A DNA stretch of 64,000 nucleotides from Dialister micraerophilus DSM 19965 (GCF_000194985.1 NZ_GL878519.1:512327-576326), one strand, 5' to 3'; shown: positions 8,556-17,051, numbered from the stretch's first letter. Notes: generated from the letters alone by a model not told the origin. Numbers and translations are program-made.

Positions 8556-9251
8556 TTATCCTATTTCGAATACTACGGTTATTTCTCCGCTTACATGCGT
8601 TTCTCCGCTTTCTATTGATGTTGATCCCATGTCGGCTGCCAACATTTTACTTCTGAAATTATATGGATTTATATCCACGCTTCCTTCACTTACTGATATG
8701 ATGTTTATTATTTTTTTATGAAGTGTTTTCGCTATTGTTTCAGCTTTGCTTTTTGCATCGAGTATTGCATTTGCGAGTGCTTGACTTTGATATTTTTTAC
8801 TGTCTTTCAATGTGAATGAGAGTGAATCTATGTCGGTCGCACCTGCATTTGTCGCAGCATCAATTATCATGCCGGTTTTTTGCAAATCTTCTGTTTTTAC
8901 TTTTATTGTATGTACCACTTCATACGTTTCCATTTCGTCTTTGTCTTTTTCATCGTATTTATTTGTTTTGTAAAGTCTGTAGTTGTCCGTTTTCAAAGAT
9001 TCTTTTAAAAATCCTTCTTTTTGGAGTGCGGCTTTTACCGCATTCATTTTTATTGCATTTTCTTTTACGGCTTCGTCTGCAGATTTCGATTGTGTCGTTA
9101 CACTTACTCTCATTATCGCCAGGTCTGACGGTACGCTGATTTCACTTGTTCCAGTTACGGTTATGCTTCTGCGATCATCTTGTGCATGTGCTGTAATGTA
9201 TGTTCCGGCAATCAATCCCAATGCCAGTAATATAGATAGTGCCTTTTTCAT
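8556..9251 (-). CDS. Secreted SIMPL-domain (DUF541) protein
   Basis: A 231-aa exported protein. A signal peptide covers residues 1-23 (basic MKK, hydrophobic core, cleavage after AHA). The rest is one SIMPL/DUF541 domain: SITVTGTSEISVPSDLA start, a central ALANAILDAKSKAETIAKTL helix, and a VSGEITVVFEI end. The family includes BP26 and YggE, periplasmic proteins whose role remains vague. It lies 15 nt downstream of the DUF3298 gene on the same strand, so the two exported proteins probably share an operon. Confidence 0.9.
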   Translation of the reverse strand: MKKALSILLALGLIAGTYITAHAQDDRRSITVTGTSEISVPSDLAIMRVSVTTQSKSADEAVKENAIKMNAVKAALQKEGFLKESLKTDNYRLYKTNKYDEKDKDEMETYEVVHTIKVKTEDLQKTGMIIDAATNAGATDIDSLSFTLKDSKKYQSQALANAILDAKSKAETIAKTLHKKIINIISVSEGSVDINPYNFRSKMLAADMGSTSIESGETHVSGEITVVFEIG

Positions 9252-9266
9252 AAATTTTCCTCACTT

Positions 9267-9944
9267 TCAAATTTCAACCGGAAGCCCTATCCATCCTTCC
9301 GAGTAGGGCGCAATGTCGTATTCTTGAAATAATACATATGTTTTTCCGTTTCTGCCTATGTAATAATTTTGCGGAAGTTCTTCTACATTTGTATCTTCAA
9401 ATAGTTGATGCCCTTCTTTTTTTGCCGTCGTTTTTACCCATTTGTCTATATCGGTTTTCAATAATTTTTCTATGGATTTTTGTTCTTTAAACGGTATTTC
9501 ATTCCCCTTTTTATCGAATGTCATTCCTTGTATGAACGATACGGGATGCACTCCGCCTTTTACATAGTAGGTTTTTATCAATACCAAACTATCTCCGGTA
9601 TTTTCGTTTTCAACTTTCCTTTGCCCGATTTGCCATTGCATCCATCCGCTAGTTTCGCTTTCTACATTTCTTTGTTTAAGTTCTTCTACAAATTCATTTA
9701 TTTTTCTTTCTATTGCAAGGTTTACTCTTACTCGATACAGTATGCATTTGTCTTTGCTAATCGGTACCGCTATCGTTTGTCCTTGTATTTCTCTGTTTTC
9801 ATATATAAAATCTTTTTGTACTTTTTCCAGCGGTTCAAGTCCTTCGCCTGCAATGAAGGAATCGTTTGCATTTATTCCAATCGGTAATACAATTGCAAAT
9901 ACAACCGTTATAAGTGCTGTTATAATTTTTTGAATATTTTTCAT
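9267..9944 (-). CDS. Secreted DUF3298/RsiV-like domain protein
   Basis: A 225-aa protein with a signal peptide (about residues 1-26, cleavage after INA) and a DUF3298-type C-terminal domain recognisable from KTYYVKGGVHP, the NYYIGRNGKTYVLFQEYDIAPYS block and the terminal GWIGLPVEI. The same domain is found in the RsiV anti-sigma factor, where it binds lysozyme; here there is no N-terminal anti-sigma domain. AAAGGAGG precedes the ATG. It is first in an operon with the SIMPL gene. A cell-envelope stress or inhibitor role is only an inference. Confidence 0.82.
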   Translation of the reverse strand: MKNIQKIITALITVVFAIVLPIGINANDSFIAGEGLEPLEKVQKDFIYENREIQGQTIAVPISKDKCILYRVRVNLAIERKINEFVEELKQRNVESETSGWMQWQIGQRKVENENTGDSLVLIKTYYVKGGVHPVSFIQGMTFDKKGNEIPFKEQKSIEKLLKTDIDKWVKTTAKKEGHQLFEDTNVEELPQNYYIGRNGKTYVLFQEYDIAPYSEGWIGLPVEI

Positions 9945-9974
9945 TTTATAAAAGCCTCCTTTAATTATAACATA

Positions 9975-10012
9975 AATAACAAAGACTCTCCTTACGGAGA
10001 AGCTTTGTTATT
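9975..10012 (-). terminator. Terminator of the yggS-to-methyltransferase operon
   Basis: AATAACAAAG (9975-9984) pairs with CTTTGTTATT (10003-10012). The 3' end of the methyltransferase gene lies in one arm. Confidence 0.7.
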
Positions 10013-10736
10013 TTCTCTTTATCAACTTTATAATTACCGCCATAATTCCGATGCAAAGAAGCGTACTTAAAATACGATTGAAATATTTCTTGGTTTGTGC
10101 AAATCTTTCATGATTGTCGTATCTTTCCGCAAGTCTTTCCGGTTTGCGTGCGGCTATTGCAGTTTTACCGAATTTCGTGTCCGTTTCAATTTCTACAAAT
10201 CCTGTTTTTTCAAGCATACTTTTTAACGCATCCAGTGTGTATGTTTTTTCACATTCCGTTTTGCAAATTCCTGTTATGTATTCACAAATCGGACAGTTCG
10301 ACATTTTGTCTACGAGTAAAAATACTGATCCGGGTCTCAGTACTCTCAATATGTCTTTGAATACTTCTTCCGGATTTTCCCATTTGTACAATGAGTTGTA
10401 TGCAGTTACCAAGTGGAAATAGTTGCGTTCGAAAGGAAGGTGCTCGGGATCTCCGGCTACGAATGCACAGTTTTCTTCTTCTATTTCTTTTTTGTTGAGT
10501 TTTTTCGCCTCTTCTATTTTTTCTTCGGATTTATCCAGTCCGAATACTTGTCCGGACGGTGCTTTTTGTATGAGATTTTTAATTCTTTTGCCGTTTCCGC
10601 ATCCTATTTCAAGTACATGGTCTTCGTGTCCGATCGTTACGTGAGATATTCCCCACAACCACGGTATTGCGCATAGGTTAAGGTATCGACATAAAAATTT
10701 CAGCACTTCCGTAATAATTTTATTTATGCATTCCAT
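10008..10736 (-). CDS. Class I SAM-dependent methyltransferase with C-terminal membrane helix
   Basis: A 242-aa protein. Motif I is VLEIGCGNG, the acidic loop is FGLDKSEE, and motif IV and following are LVTAYNSLYKW and LRVLRPG, all typical of Methyltransf_11. A hydrophobic segment at the extreme C-terminus (LLCIGIMAVIIKLI) followed by KRK suggests a membrane tail. A second hydrophobic patch lies before motif I. It is the last gene of the division-cluster operon, 20 nt after speE. Substrate unknown; membrane lipids or quinones would suit the tail anchor. Confidence 0.85.
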   Translation of the reverse strand: MECINKIITEVLKFLCRYLNLCAIPWLWGISHVTIGHEDHVLEIGCGNGKRIKNLIQKAPSGQVFGLDKSEEKIEEAKKLNKKEIEEENCAFVAGDPEHLPFERNYFHLVTAYNSLYKWENPEEVFKDILRVLRPGSVFLLVDKMSNCPICEYITGICKTECEKTYTLDALKSMLEKTGFVEIETDTKFGKTAIAARKPERLAERYDNHERFAQTKKYFNRILSTLLCIGIMAVIIKLIKRK

Positions 10737-10756
10737 GTCGTTCCTCCTTTTTCAAT

Positions 10757-11614
10757 TTAAAATGTATATTTCCCTTTATATATGGCTTCTTTTATAAATT
10801 CAGGCAATACAAAAGCGCTTTTTTGTATTTCTTCGTTGTAGTACTTCATAGGTATAGGATGTTTTCTTGTTATTTTTGCATTTCTTATGTCAATATCGTC
10901 CGATGCCGCCATGAATGAGTGCAGACATTCCGGATATATCGGTACATATGCCAAAAATACATTTACATTTGTAAATACGTCTGTCATCGCTTTGTATACT
11001 TCGTGTACGGTTTTTTGTTGTACTATCGGCGATTCGGTCTGTTGTACTATAATTCCGTTTTTACGAAGTGCTTTTTTTGCGTCTTTGTAAAAGTTTCTTG
11101 TAAAAAGTCCTTCTCCCGGCCCTATGGGATCGGAGCAGTCTATTATTATCAAATCGTAAAAGTTTTCTATTTCTTTTACAAATGCAATCCCGTCACCTAT
11201 GTGCATTTTCAGTTTTCCGTTTTTTTCGTTTATTTCTTTTGATATTGTCGGAAAATATTTTTGAGATACTTCTACAACTCTTTTGTCGATTTCACATATA
11301 TCCAATTGTTTTACGGTTTCATGTCTTAATATTTCTCGGGCGGCGCCTCCGTCTCCTCCTCCGATTATAAGTATTCGTTCGGGATTCGGATGTGCCATCA
11401 TCGGTATGTTCGTTATCATTTCGTGGTATGTCCATTCTTCTTTTACCGATGTTTGAAATACTCCGTCAAGTATGAGAATTCGTCCGTATCTTTCGGTTTC
11501 CGCAACTTGTATGTGTTGGTACGGTGTTTGCTCGTCAAGGAGCATTTCTTTTATTTTCAGAGTAAATCCGAGATTTTTATCGACATACTCCGTTATCCAA
11601 TTCTTTTCATTCAT
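10757..11614 (-). CDS. speE: Polyamine aminopropyltransferase (spermidine synthase)
   Basis: Transfers the aminopropyl group of decarboxylated SAM to putrescine (or another diamine). Motifs: HEMITNIPM, the nucleotide-binding GGGDGGAAREILRH, and the catalytic-loop DCSDPIGPGEGLF. The 285-aa length is normal. The start at 11614 is chosen because homology begins at NWITEYVDK and GGAAG lies upstream; the ORF is open 42 codons further as a lysine-rich artefact of overlap with divIVA. It overlaps the divIVA stop by 8 nt. No speD is in the window, so the source of decarboxylated SAM is not visible. Confidence 0.95.
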   Translation of the reverse strand: MNEKNWITEYVDKNLGFTLKIKEMLLDEQTPYQHIQVAETERYGRILILDGVFQTSVKEEWTYHEMITNIPMMAHPNPERILIIGGGDGGAAREILRHETVKQLDICEIDKRVVEVSQKYFPTISKEINEKNGKLKMHIGDGIAFVKEIENFYDLIIIDCSDPIGPGEGLFTRNFYKDAKKALRKNGIIVQQTESPIVQQKTVHEVYKAMTDVFTNVNVFLAYVPIYPECLHSFMAASDDIDIRNAKITRKHPIPMKYYNEEIQKSAFVLPEFIKEAIYKGKYTF

Positions 11615-12224
11615 TGCTTTCTTCCGTTTTTTCCTGAGCGTCCGCTTCAACGTTTTCTTCTTTATTTTCTGTCGTTTCTTCAATTTCTTCAGTTTCTTCC
11701 GCTTTTGACGAAAGTTCTTCCGCATATAAATCATCTTCATGCGGTGCGTTTTCCGGTTCTTCGATTATTTCCGGTGCCGGTGTCGATTTGCATGCTTCGA
11801 CAAGTGAGAATGCTGATTTGAAGTTTGAAAGTATTTTTTCTATGTAAAGGTTCAAATCGCCTTCCGTCTTGATCAGATTTGCATTTATTTCTCGGCGTGC
11901 GCTTTCCGCATCCGCTACTATTTTACTTGCTTTTGTTTTTGCTTCACGTATGCAAAGTTCCGCTTCTTTTTCCGCCGCTCTTTTTACGTTTTCGGCAGTT
12001 TCTTGTGCCATTACCAAAGTGGAGGACATCGTTGCTTCCATTTTTTCATAATTACGTAATTTTGTTCTTATGGTGTCCATTTCTTCTTCCGCTTCACGAT
12101 GCTCGCGATATATTTTTTCATAGTCACTTGCCAATTCTTCCAAAAATGCGTTTACTTCTTCTTGTGAGTAACCTCTAAGTTGACGTGAAAATGTTTTATT
12201 ATGTATATCCATCGGTGTAATCAT
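11607..12224 (-). CDS. divIVA: DivIVA-domain cell-division/polarity protein
   Basis: A 205-aa coiled-coil protein that binds curved membrane at septum and poles and recruits division or wall-growth partners. The N-terminal DivIVA lipid-binding domain is clear (MDIHNKTFSRQLRGYSQEEV with FLEELASDYEKI after it). Long coiled-coil heptads cover about residues 30-140. The C-terminal ~55 residues are an acidic tail (EE-rich) of low complexity. AGGAGG precedes the start. The position after ylmH is the classical one, although ileS, the usual next gene, is instead at the far end of the window. Confidence 0.94.
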   Translation of the reverse strand: MITPMDIHNKTFSRQLRGYSQEEVNAFLEELASDYEKIYREHREAEEEMDTIRTKLRNYEKMEATMSSTLVMAQETAENVKRAAEKEAELCIREAKTKASKIVADAESARREINANLIKTEGDLNLYIEKILSNFKSAFSLVEACKSTPAPEIIEEPENAPHEDDLYAEELSSKAEETEEIEETTENKEENVEADAQEKTEESNE

Positions 12225-12241
12225 GCTGTTCCTCCTAAATC

Positions 12242-13033
12242 TTATTTGAAACGATTTATTAAAAGTCCGGTTCTGCCTTTTCGGCTTTTTCCGGTTATTT
12301 CTTCAATTTCAATGCGTCCTTTTCCGCGTATGCTTATTATATCTTTGACTTTTACTGTCTGAGATACGCTTTTTGCGGATTGCCAGTTTACTTGTACTCT
12401 GTCTCCGTCTATCATTTGTACCATTTTGGTCCTTGACAGTCCGAATCCTGCGGCACCCACCGCATCAAGTCGCATTGATGCTACCATCGCACGTATTTCT
12501 TTCGCTTTTTGCTCCGGTACCTTCAATTCTTCAAGCGGAATTTCTTCTACTTGTACCGGTACCATTGCAACTTTTGTGAAATTGCTTTTTATGTACTCCG
12601 ACATTTTACCGTCTACAAGTATTTGCGCTTGTGCGCCTTGCATGAGTATATCTCCAAGCACTTCTCTTTCAATTCCCAGTCCCATAAGACTTCCCAATAC
12701 ATCTCTGTGTCCTATAAGTCTGAAACGGTCATCCCATGTTACGGAAAGCAAACTTATTTCATAATTTACTTTGCCTCCGTAATCATTTGACTGAAATGCC
12801 ACTTTTACACGTTCCGCTTCATGATATCCGCCGTTGTATGAGCTTGTGACGGTTTTCATGTGTGCGGCAATTGTTTGCCCTATCTGTATGGAAAGGGGCG
12901 ACATGAATGAACTTACTGTAAACGGTCGTCCCCGTTCTACGGATTCGGCAAGATCGACAAGCCTTATTGCCATTTCTTTCGCTTCATCTCCCGATGAGGA
13001 GAAAAAGTTTATTATTTTTTCTCTTTCTTTCAT
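12242..13033 (-). CDS. ylmH: S4-domain RNA-binding protein YlmH
   Basis: A 263-aa protein with an N-terminal YlmH-specific region and a C-terminal S4 domain (about residues 185-245; SMRLDAVGAAGFGLSRTKM and VKVKDIISIRGKGR). In other Firmicutes YlmH binds the 50S subunit and acts in ribosome rescue, in addition to its division-cluster linkage; I infer the same here. Its ATG overlaps the proC stop by 4 nt, so the two are translationally coupled. Confidence 0.92.
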   Translation of the reverse strand: MKEREKIINFFSSSGDEAKEMAIRLVDLAESVERGRPFTVSSFMSPLSIQIGQTIAAHMKTVTSSYNGGYHEAERVKVAFQSNDYGGKVNYEISLLSVTWDDRFRLIGHRDVLGSLMGLGIEREVLGDILMQGAQAQILVDGKMSEYIKSNFTKVAMVPVQVEEIPLEELKVPEQKAKEIRAMVASMRLDAVGAAGFGLSRTKMVQMIDGDRVQVNWQSAKSVSQTVKVKDIISIRGKGRIEIEEITGKSRKGRTGLLINRFK

Positions 13034-13824
13034 TTTTTGCTCATTTCTTTTGTTTTTTGAAATGCCGCTAAAACTCCGTCTTTCAACGCAGTTCTTATTC
13101 CGGCTTTTTCCATGGCATGTATTCCAGCGATTGTCGTTCCGCCGGGACTTGTCACTTCATCTCTCAATTCTCCGGGGTGTTTTTTCGTTTCAAGTGCCAT
13201 TTTGCCTGCACCATATAATGTGAGTGCGGCAGCTTTCGTGGCAAGTTTTCTTGAAAGTCCGATTTCAACTCCGGCATCCGAAAGTGCATCCATTATTACG
13301 AACGCATAACCGGGACCGGATCCGGACAATGCTCCCAATGCATCCAGTTCTTTTTCGGTAACTACAACCGTTTCACCGAGTGCATTGAATATTTTTTCCG
13401 TTTCTTCAAGAAATTTTTCACTTACATTGTCTTTGCATGTTATTGCCGTCAAACCTGCACCTACCGATGCCGGAGTATTCGGCATAACTCGTACCACTTC
13501 GGTTTCTTTCGGAAGTTTTTTTGAAAGATCCGAAAGCGTCACCGCAGCTGCAAGTGAAATTACATGCTTGGGGCCATACTTCGATATTTTATCCAAAACG
13601 GACGGCACGATATGCGGCTTTACCGCTATCAATACAACGTCCGCTTCTTCAATTTCTTTTTCATCTTTAATGTAAAAAACGCCATATTTTTCCGCTTTTT
13701 CTTTTGATGATTTTTCATTTTTAGATAAGATTTTTACTTCGCGTCTCTTCCATATACCTTTTTCAAGACATCCTGAAAGAACCGCACCTCCCATTGCTCC
13801 GCATCCGACTATAATTACGTTCAT
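13030..13824 (-). CDS. proC: Pyrroline-5-carboxylate reductase
   Basis: Final step of proline synthesis: reduces 1-pyrroline-5-carboxylate to proline with NAD(P)H. The 264-aa sequence has the Rossmann motif GCGAMGGAVLSG, VMPNTPASVGAG, and the C-terminal dimerisation and active-site signature ELRDEVTSPGGTTIAGIHAM. It overlaps both neighbours by 4 nt. proC is common in Firmicute sepF-ylmH clusters, so its presence here is conserved context rather than chance. Confidence 0.96.
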   Translation of the reverse strand: MNVIIVGCGAMGGAVLSGCLEKGIWKRREVKILSKNEKSSKEKAEKYGVFYIKDEKEIEEADVVLIAVKPHIVPSVLDKISKYGPKHVISLAAAVTLSDLSKKLPKETEVVRVMPNTPASVGAGLTAITCKDNVSEKFLEETEKIFNALGETVVVTEKELDALGALSGSGPGYAFVIMDALSDAGVEIGLSRKLATKAAALTLYGAGKMALETKKHPGELRDEVTSPGGTTIAGIHAMEKAGIRTALKDGVLAAFQKTKEMSKK

Positions 13825-14228
13825 TCATCTACTCCTTTCCATACCGGAATATCCGAATATCTATGTAATTCGTCTGTTTGCATGCGTACACATGACGGTG
13901 CACATATAAGTACACGATCTTCAAAGTATTCGACGGTACCTTTTCCGAAATATACCGCCCCGCTCATGAAATCGACAAATTTACTTGCATCTTCGTGTAA
14001 AATATTATCTTGTAAAATAACTATCACAACTTTGTCATTCTGCAATTCATTTGTAACTTTCTTTGCGTCAGAATACTTTTCGGGTTTGATAATTACCGCT
14101 TCAAGCGGTCGAGCTGTGCGGGCAGGCAGCGCGCCTGCCTGTACGGATTGCTCTTCTTCATAATCATTTACTTCATCTTCGACAAATTGGGATTTTATCC
14201 AATTTATCAATTTACGAATAAATGACAT
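13821..14228 (-). CDS. Second, diverged SepF-like protein (SepF2)
   Basis: A 135-aa SepF-family paralogue directly after sepF. An N-terminal amphipathic helix (SFIRKLINWIKSQF) could bind membrane, as in SepF. An acidic linker follows, then a diverged SepF core: VIIKPEKYSDAKKV, KVVIVILQDN, ASKFVDFMSGAVYFG and VLICAPS. Relative to the upstream copy, the RPVVMNM strand and the conserved loop differ most. The start at 14228 gives a one-base TAATG overlap with sepF; 7 upstream in-frame codons have no RBS. A GC-rich palindrome lies in the linker. Confidence 0.82.
   Translation of the reverse strand: MSFIRKLINWIKSQFVEDEVNDYEEEQSVQAGALPARTARPLEAVIIKPEKYSDAKKVTNELQNDKVVIVILQDNILHEDASKFVDFMSGAVYFGKGTVEYFEDRVLICAPSCVRMQTDELHRYSDIPVWKGVDE
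14116..14144. repeat. GC-rich palindrome inside sepF2
   Basis: GGCAGGC (14121-14127) and GCCTGCC (14133-14139) flank a 5-nt AGCGC loop, and pairing continues outward with wobbles to 14116/14144. It is almost entirely G and C within a clearly AT-rich gene and stays in frame, encoding AGALPARTAR in the disordered linker. It resembles a small palindromic insertion. Confidence 0.55.
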
Positions 14229-14686
14229 TAACGACTTACGGCTTCCCACTGAGGTACTGCCGCACCTTCGGTATTGTTACCTATGTCGGCAAAACTCTCA
14301 CGAGATACACTCATATTGTTCGGCGCGCAAAGATAAATATTTTCAGAAATATGATCGATTCTGCCGTCAAGAGCATACATTATGCCCTGTACGAAATCTA
14401 CAATTCTTCTTGCCTGCTCATCATCGGTCTTTTCCATATTCATAACTACCGGACGAGATTCTTTCAAATGATCTCCGATTTTTTCGGCATCTTCATAACT
14501 TTGAGGACTTACGACAACCATGGTATACGGTTTTGTCTGTCTTACGGAAACTCCACGAGCTACAGCCGCACTGCTGTGTGCCGGTTGCGAAGGTACGGAA
14601 ATTTCCTCTTCTTCATCCTCATATTCTTCCTCATAATCCTCGTCACGATCAACGAACTGGTCTTTCAACTTATCTAAGAAACTCAT
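14228..14686 (-). CDS. sepF: Cell division protein SepF
   Basis: Membrane-binding FtsZ partner that aligns Z-ring filaments. The 152-aa sequence has the canonical layout: a short amphipathic N-terminal helix (MSFLDKLKDQF), a very acidic linker (~residues 14-30), and a SepF core (about 55-140) with RPVVMNMEKTDDEQARRIVDF, followed by GIMYALDG and the IYLCAPNN motif. It overlaps yggS by 4 nt. The next gene is a diverged paralogue, so this copy probably keeps the standard function. Confidence 0.95.
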   Translation of the reverse strand: MSFLDKLKDQFVDRDEDYEEEYEDEEEEISVPSQPAHSSAAVARGVSVRQTKPYTMVVVSPQSYEDAEKIGDHLKESRPVVMNMEKTDDEQARRIVDFVQGIMYALDGRIDHISENIYLCAPNNMSVSRESFADIGNNTEGAAVPQWEAVSR

Positions 14687-15384
14687 AAATTAACTCCTCT
14701 CGTGTAGTCTCTGGCACCGAAAATCGCAGTACCTACCCTAACCATATTAGATCCTTCTTCAATTGCTATTTCAAAGTCTCCGGACATACCCATCGACAAA
14801 ATTGAAATCTGTCCTTTCGGGAAATATTCTTTCAACTTTTCCCACATTTCATGACCCTTTTTGAATACCGGACGAATTACATCTTCACCCTCTTCAGGTG
14901 CCATGCACATCAAACCTCTTACACAAATATTCGGCAATTCTTTTGCAAGTTGAACGGCTTCTTCGAATTCCTCGGGTTTAAGCCCATGCTTCGTTTCTTC
15001 ACCGGAAATATTGAATTCCAGAAGAACATCCTGCACTTTACCTATAGCAGCCGCACGTTTATTTATTTCCTTTAAAATAGACAATGAATCTCCCGAATGT
15101 ATAAGGCAATCCATCGCAATAACTTTCTTTACTTTATTTTTTTGCAAATGTCCCTGCAAATTCCAATGTACGGGTTTTTGAAGTAATCTGTACTTTTGTT
15201 CCATTTCTTGAACTCTGTTTTCACCTACATATGTTATCCCGCAATCAATTGCTTCTTCCATCTCGGCAAGCGAATGAAACTTTGTTACTGCAACAAGCGT
15301 TACATCTTGTTTGTACGGAGAACGTTTCTTTGCATCTTCCATACGCTTTCGCACATCTGCAATACGCTTTTCTATCTCTGACAT
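14683..15384 (-). CDS. yggS: YggS-family PLP homeostasis protein
   Basis: A 233-aa single-domain PLP-binding protein of the alanine-racemase fold without racemase activity; it buffers pyridoxal phosphate. The PLP lysine is K35 in VAVTKF. Other marks are GENRVQEM, HWNLQGHLQKNK, FNISGEETKHG, LSMGMSGDFEIAI and the phosphate-binding VRVGTAIFG. It is the first gene of the division operon, with an upstream promoter. Confidence 0.95.
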   Translation of the reverse strand: MSEIEKRIADVRKRMEDAKKRSPYKQDVTLVAVTKFHSLAEMEEAIDCGITYVGENRVQEMEQKYRLLQKPVHWNLQGHLQKNKVKKVIAMDCLIHSGDSLSILKEINKRAAAIGKVQDVLLEFNISGEETKHGLKPEEFEEAVQLAKELPNICVRGLMCMAPEEGEDVIRPVFKKGHEMWEKLKEYFPKGQISILSMGMSGDFEIAIEEGSNMVRVGTAIFGARDYTRGVNL

Positions 15385-15425
15385 AGTATTCCCCTTTTCT
15401 AAAAAATCTTTTACTTCTAAAAAGT

Positions 15426-15431
15426 ATTATA
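15426..15431 (-). promoter_or_regulatory. Predicted promoter of the yggS operon
   Basis: Minus strand TGATATAAT, an extended -10 with a perfect TATAAT, about 40 nt before yggS. The matching -35 (TTTTTA) is weak. Confidence 0.45.
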
Positions 15432-15533
15432 TCACACACTAAGCAAGCTAAAAACAAAAGTTTATTCATAATTACACTTTTATTTACATATTTTTAAATT
15501 CTTTTCATGTTAAAATATACTCGAGGTGATTTA

Positions 15534-15989
15534 ATGTTCAAAAAATTCAAGAAAAATAAAAACACTTGGGAAGATACACCTACTCATATTTATAAAGAAA
15601 ATCCCGATATTTTCAAAGATGTTACAAGGCAAGTACTCTTTGACGGTGCTTTTGATTTACCTGTGCAATTTCGCTACTTTCAAGTGGAAGAAGGCGGATA
15701 CTCTTCACTCGAGCATCACAAGCACAGCCATTTCGTAATGATTTACAAAGGTAAAGGACATGTACTTTTGGGAAATGAAGTACATGAAGTGGAAGAAGGC
15801 GACATTCTTACAATAAATTCATGGCAATGGCATCAATTCAGAGCAGACAGAGGCACATTGCTCGGATTTTTATGTATGGTAAATATTGAACGTGACCGTC
15901 CTTCTTATCCGACTGAAAAAGAACTCGAAGATTTACGCTCCAATAAAAACGTTCCGGAATTTCTTGACGGTAAACTTCAAAAAAAATAA
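15534..15989 (+). CDS. Small cupin-domain protein
   Basis: A 151-aa single cupin. Cupin motif 1 is HHKHSHFVMIYKGKGHVLLG with histidine metal ligands, and motif 2 is EEGDILTINSWQWHQF. The N-terminus is lysine-rich. The start at 15534 follows GAGGTGATTTA; an in-frame ATG nine codons upstream has no RBS. The fold suggests a metal-dependent sensor, dioxygenase or sugar/AraC-like ligand-binding role, but there is no effector domain and the function is unknown. Confidence 0.85.
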   Translation: MFKKFKKNKNTWEDTPTHIYKENPDIFKDVTRQVLFDGAFDLPVQFRYFQVEEGGYSSLEHHKHSHFVMIYKGKGHVLLGNEVHEVEEGDILTINSWQWHQFRADRGTLLGFLCMVNIERDRPSYPTEKELEDLRSNKNVPEFLDGKLQKK

Positions 15990-16067
15990 GCATATCCAAG
16001 TGTGCCGATTCCAAAAAGTCAAACCAAAATCCAACTTTTGAGAGGTCGGCACATAAGTGATATGCTT
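15988..16067. terminator. Large bidirectional hairpin between the cupin and TAXI genes
   Basis: Outer arms AAGCATATC (15988-15996) and GATATGCTT (16059-16067) enclose inner arms GTGCCGA and TCGGCAC. T-runs follow on both strands. Confidence 0.75.
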
Positions 16068-17051
16068 TTATATTGCATTTATTTCTTTGTAGTACTTCAT
16101 AGCTCCGTTGTGTATCGGAAGGTCCGCTATATTTTTTACCGCTTCTTGAGGTGTCAAATTTTTCAGACTTTTTTGTGTTTTTGACAGCTCTTCCACATTT
16201 TCCCAGAATGCTTTTGTAAGTTCGTACACTACTTCATCGGGAAGATCTTCGTTGCAGAACATTACCATTTTTACCGCAGTTGTTTGTATATCCGTTTTTT
16301 GAGTCGGATATGTCCCTTTCGGTATGGTGTAAGCTACGTACCAAGGATATTTTTTTTGCATTTGTTTTATAAACTCGTCCGACAAGTTTACAAGGTGCGA
16401 ATTCGATGACAATGTCTGCATTACCGATGATGAAGGTACTCCCGCCATTATCCATGCTCCGTCTATCGTTTTGTTTTGAAGCATTGCCGCCGCTTCTCCG
16501 AATCCTATGTATTCGGCTTGTATGTCATCGGGTACTTTTATATTTGCGGTTTCAAGGTGAGTTTTTACTTCGTTGTATACGCTTGAGCCTGCGCTCGCTA
16601 TTGCAAAGTGTTTTCCTTTTATATCTTCTATTTTGTTTATTTCTGATTTGTCCGTTGCAATTACCTGATTCGGATTCAAGTATAATCCTGCTATAACTCT
16701 GAGGTGAGGATTTGCATGTCCCTTAAATATGTCGGTTCCATGAAATGATTGGTAGCAATTGCTGCTTATTGCAATTGATACTTGCGCTTCACCGTCATTT
16801 ACCATATTCAGATTTTCAACTCCGCCCGCCGATGATTGTACCGATGCTTTTATTGTCGGTATTTTTTCGTTCCACATATGAGTTATTGCAGCTCCCGTTG
16901 CATACAATGTCCCCGATGATGTAGCAGTAGGCATTCTGATTTTTATTTTTCCGTCCGGCGTTGTGTTTTTCATATCTCCGAATGCTTTGAAACTTGCAAT
17001 AATTACAATAATTACCGTTATTGCAATCATAAAAATTTTTGTTTTTTTCAT
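16068..17051 (-). CDS. TAXI-family TRAP transporter solute-binding protein
   Basis: Periplasmic receptor of a TRAP importer. An N-terminal hydrophobic segment (residues 5-24) is a signal peptide or anchor. TAXI-family marks: MPTATSSGTLYATGAAI near the mature N-terminus (the TAxxGGTxY region), SSAGGVENLNMVNDGEAQV, and GKHFAIASAGSSVYNEV. The 327-aa length is typical. It overlaps the permease gene by 4 nt (ATGA). The ligand is not known; glutamate or dicarboxylates are common for the family, and substrate should not be assumed. Confidence 0.92.
   Translation of the reverse strand: MKKTKIFMIAITVIIVIIASFKAFGDMKNTTPDGKIKIRMPTATSSGTLYATGAAITHMWNEKIPTIKASVQSSAGGVENLNMVNDGEAQVSIAISSNCYQSFHGTDIFKGHANPHLRVIAGLYLNPNQVIATDKSEINKIEDIKGKHFAIASAGSSVYNEVKTHLETANIKVPDDIQAEYIGFGEAAAMLQNKTIDGAWIMAGVPSSSVMQTLSSNSHLVNLSDEFIKQMQKKYPWYVAYTIPKGTYPTQKTDIQTTAVKMVMFCNEDLPDEVVYELTKAFWENVEELSKTQKSLKNLTPQEAVKNIADLPIHNGAMKYYKEINAI

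Noticed and set aside
11615-11740. Lysine-rich N-terminal extension of speE
   Set aside because: It is the divIVA coding sequence read in another frame; speE homology and RBS point to 11614.
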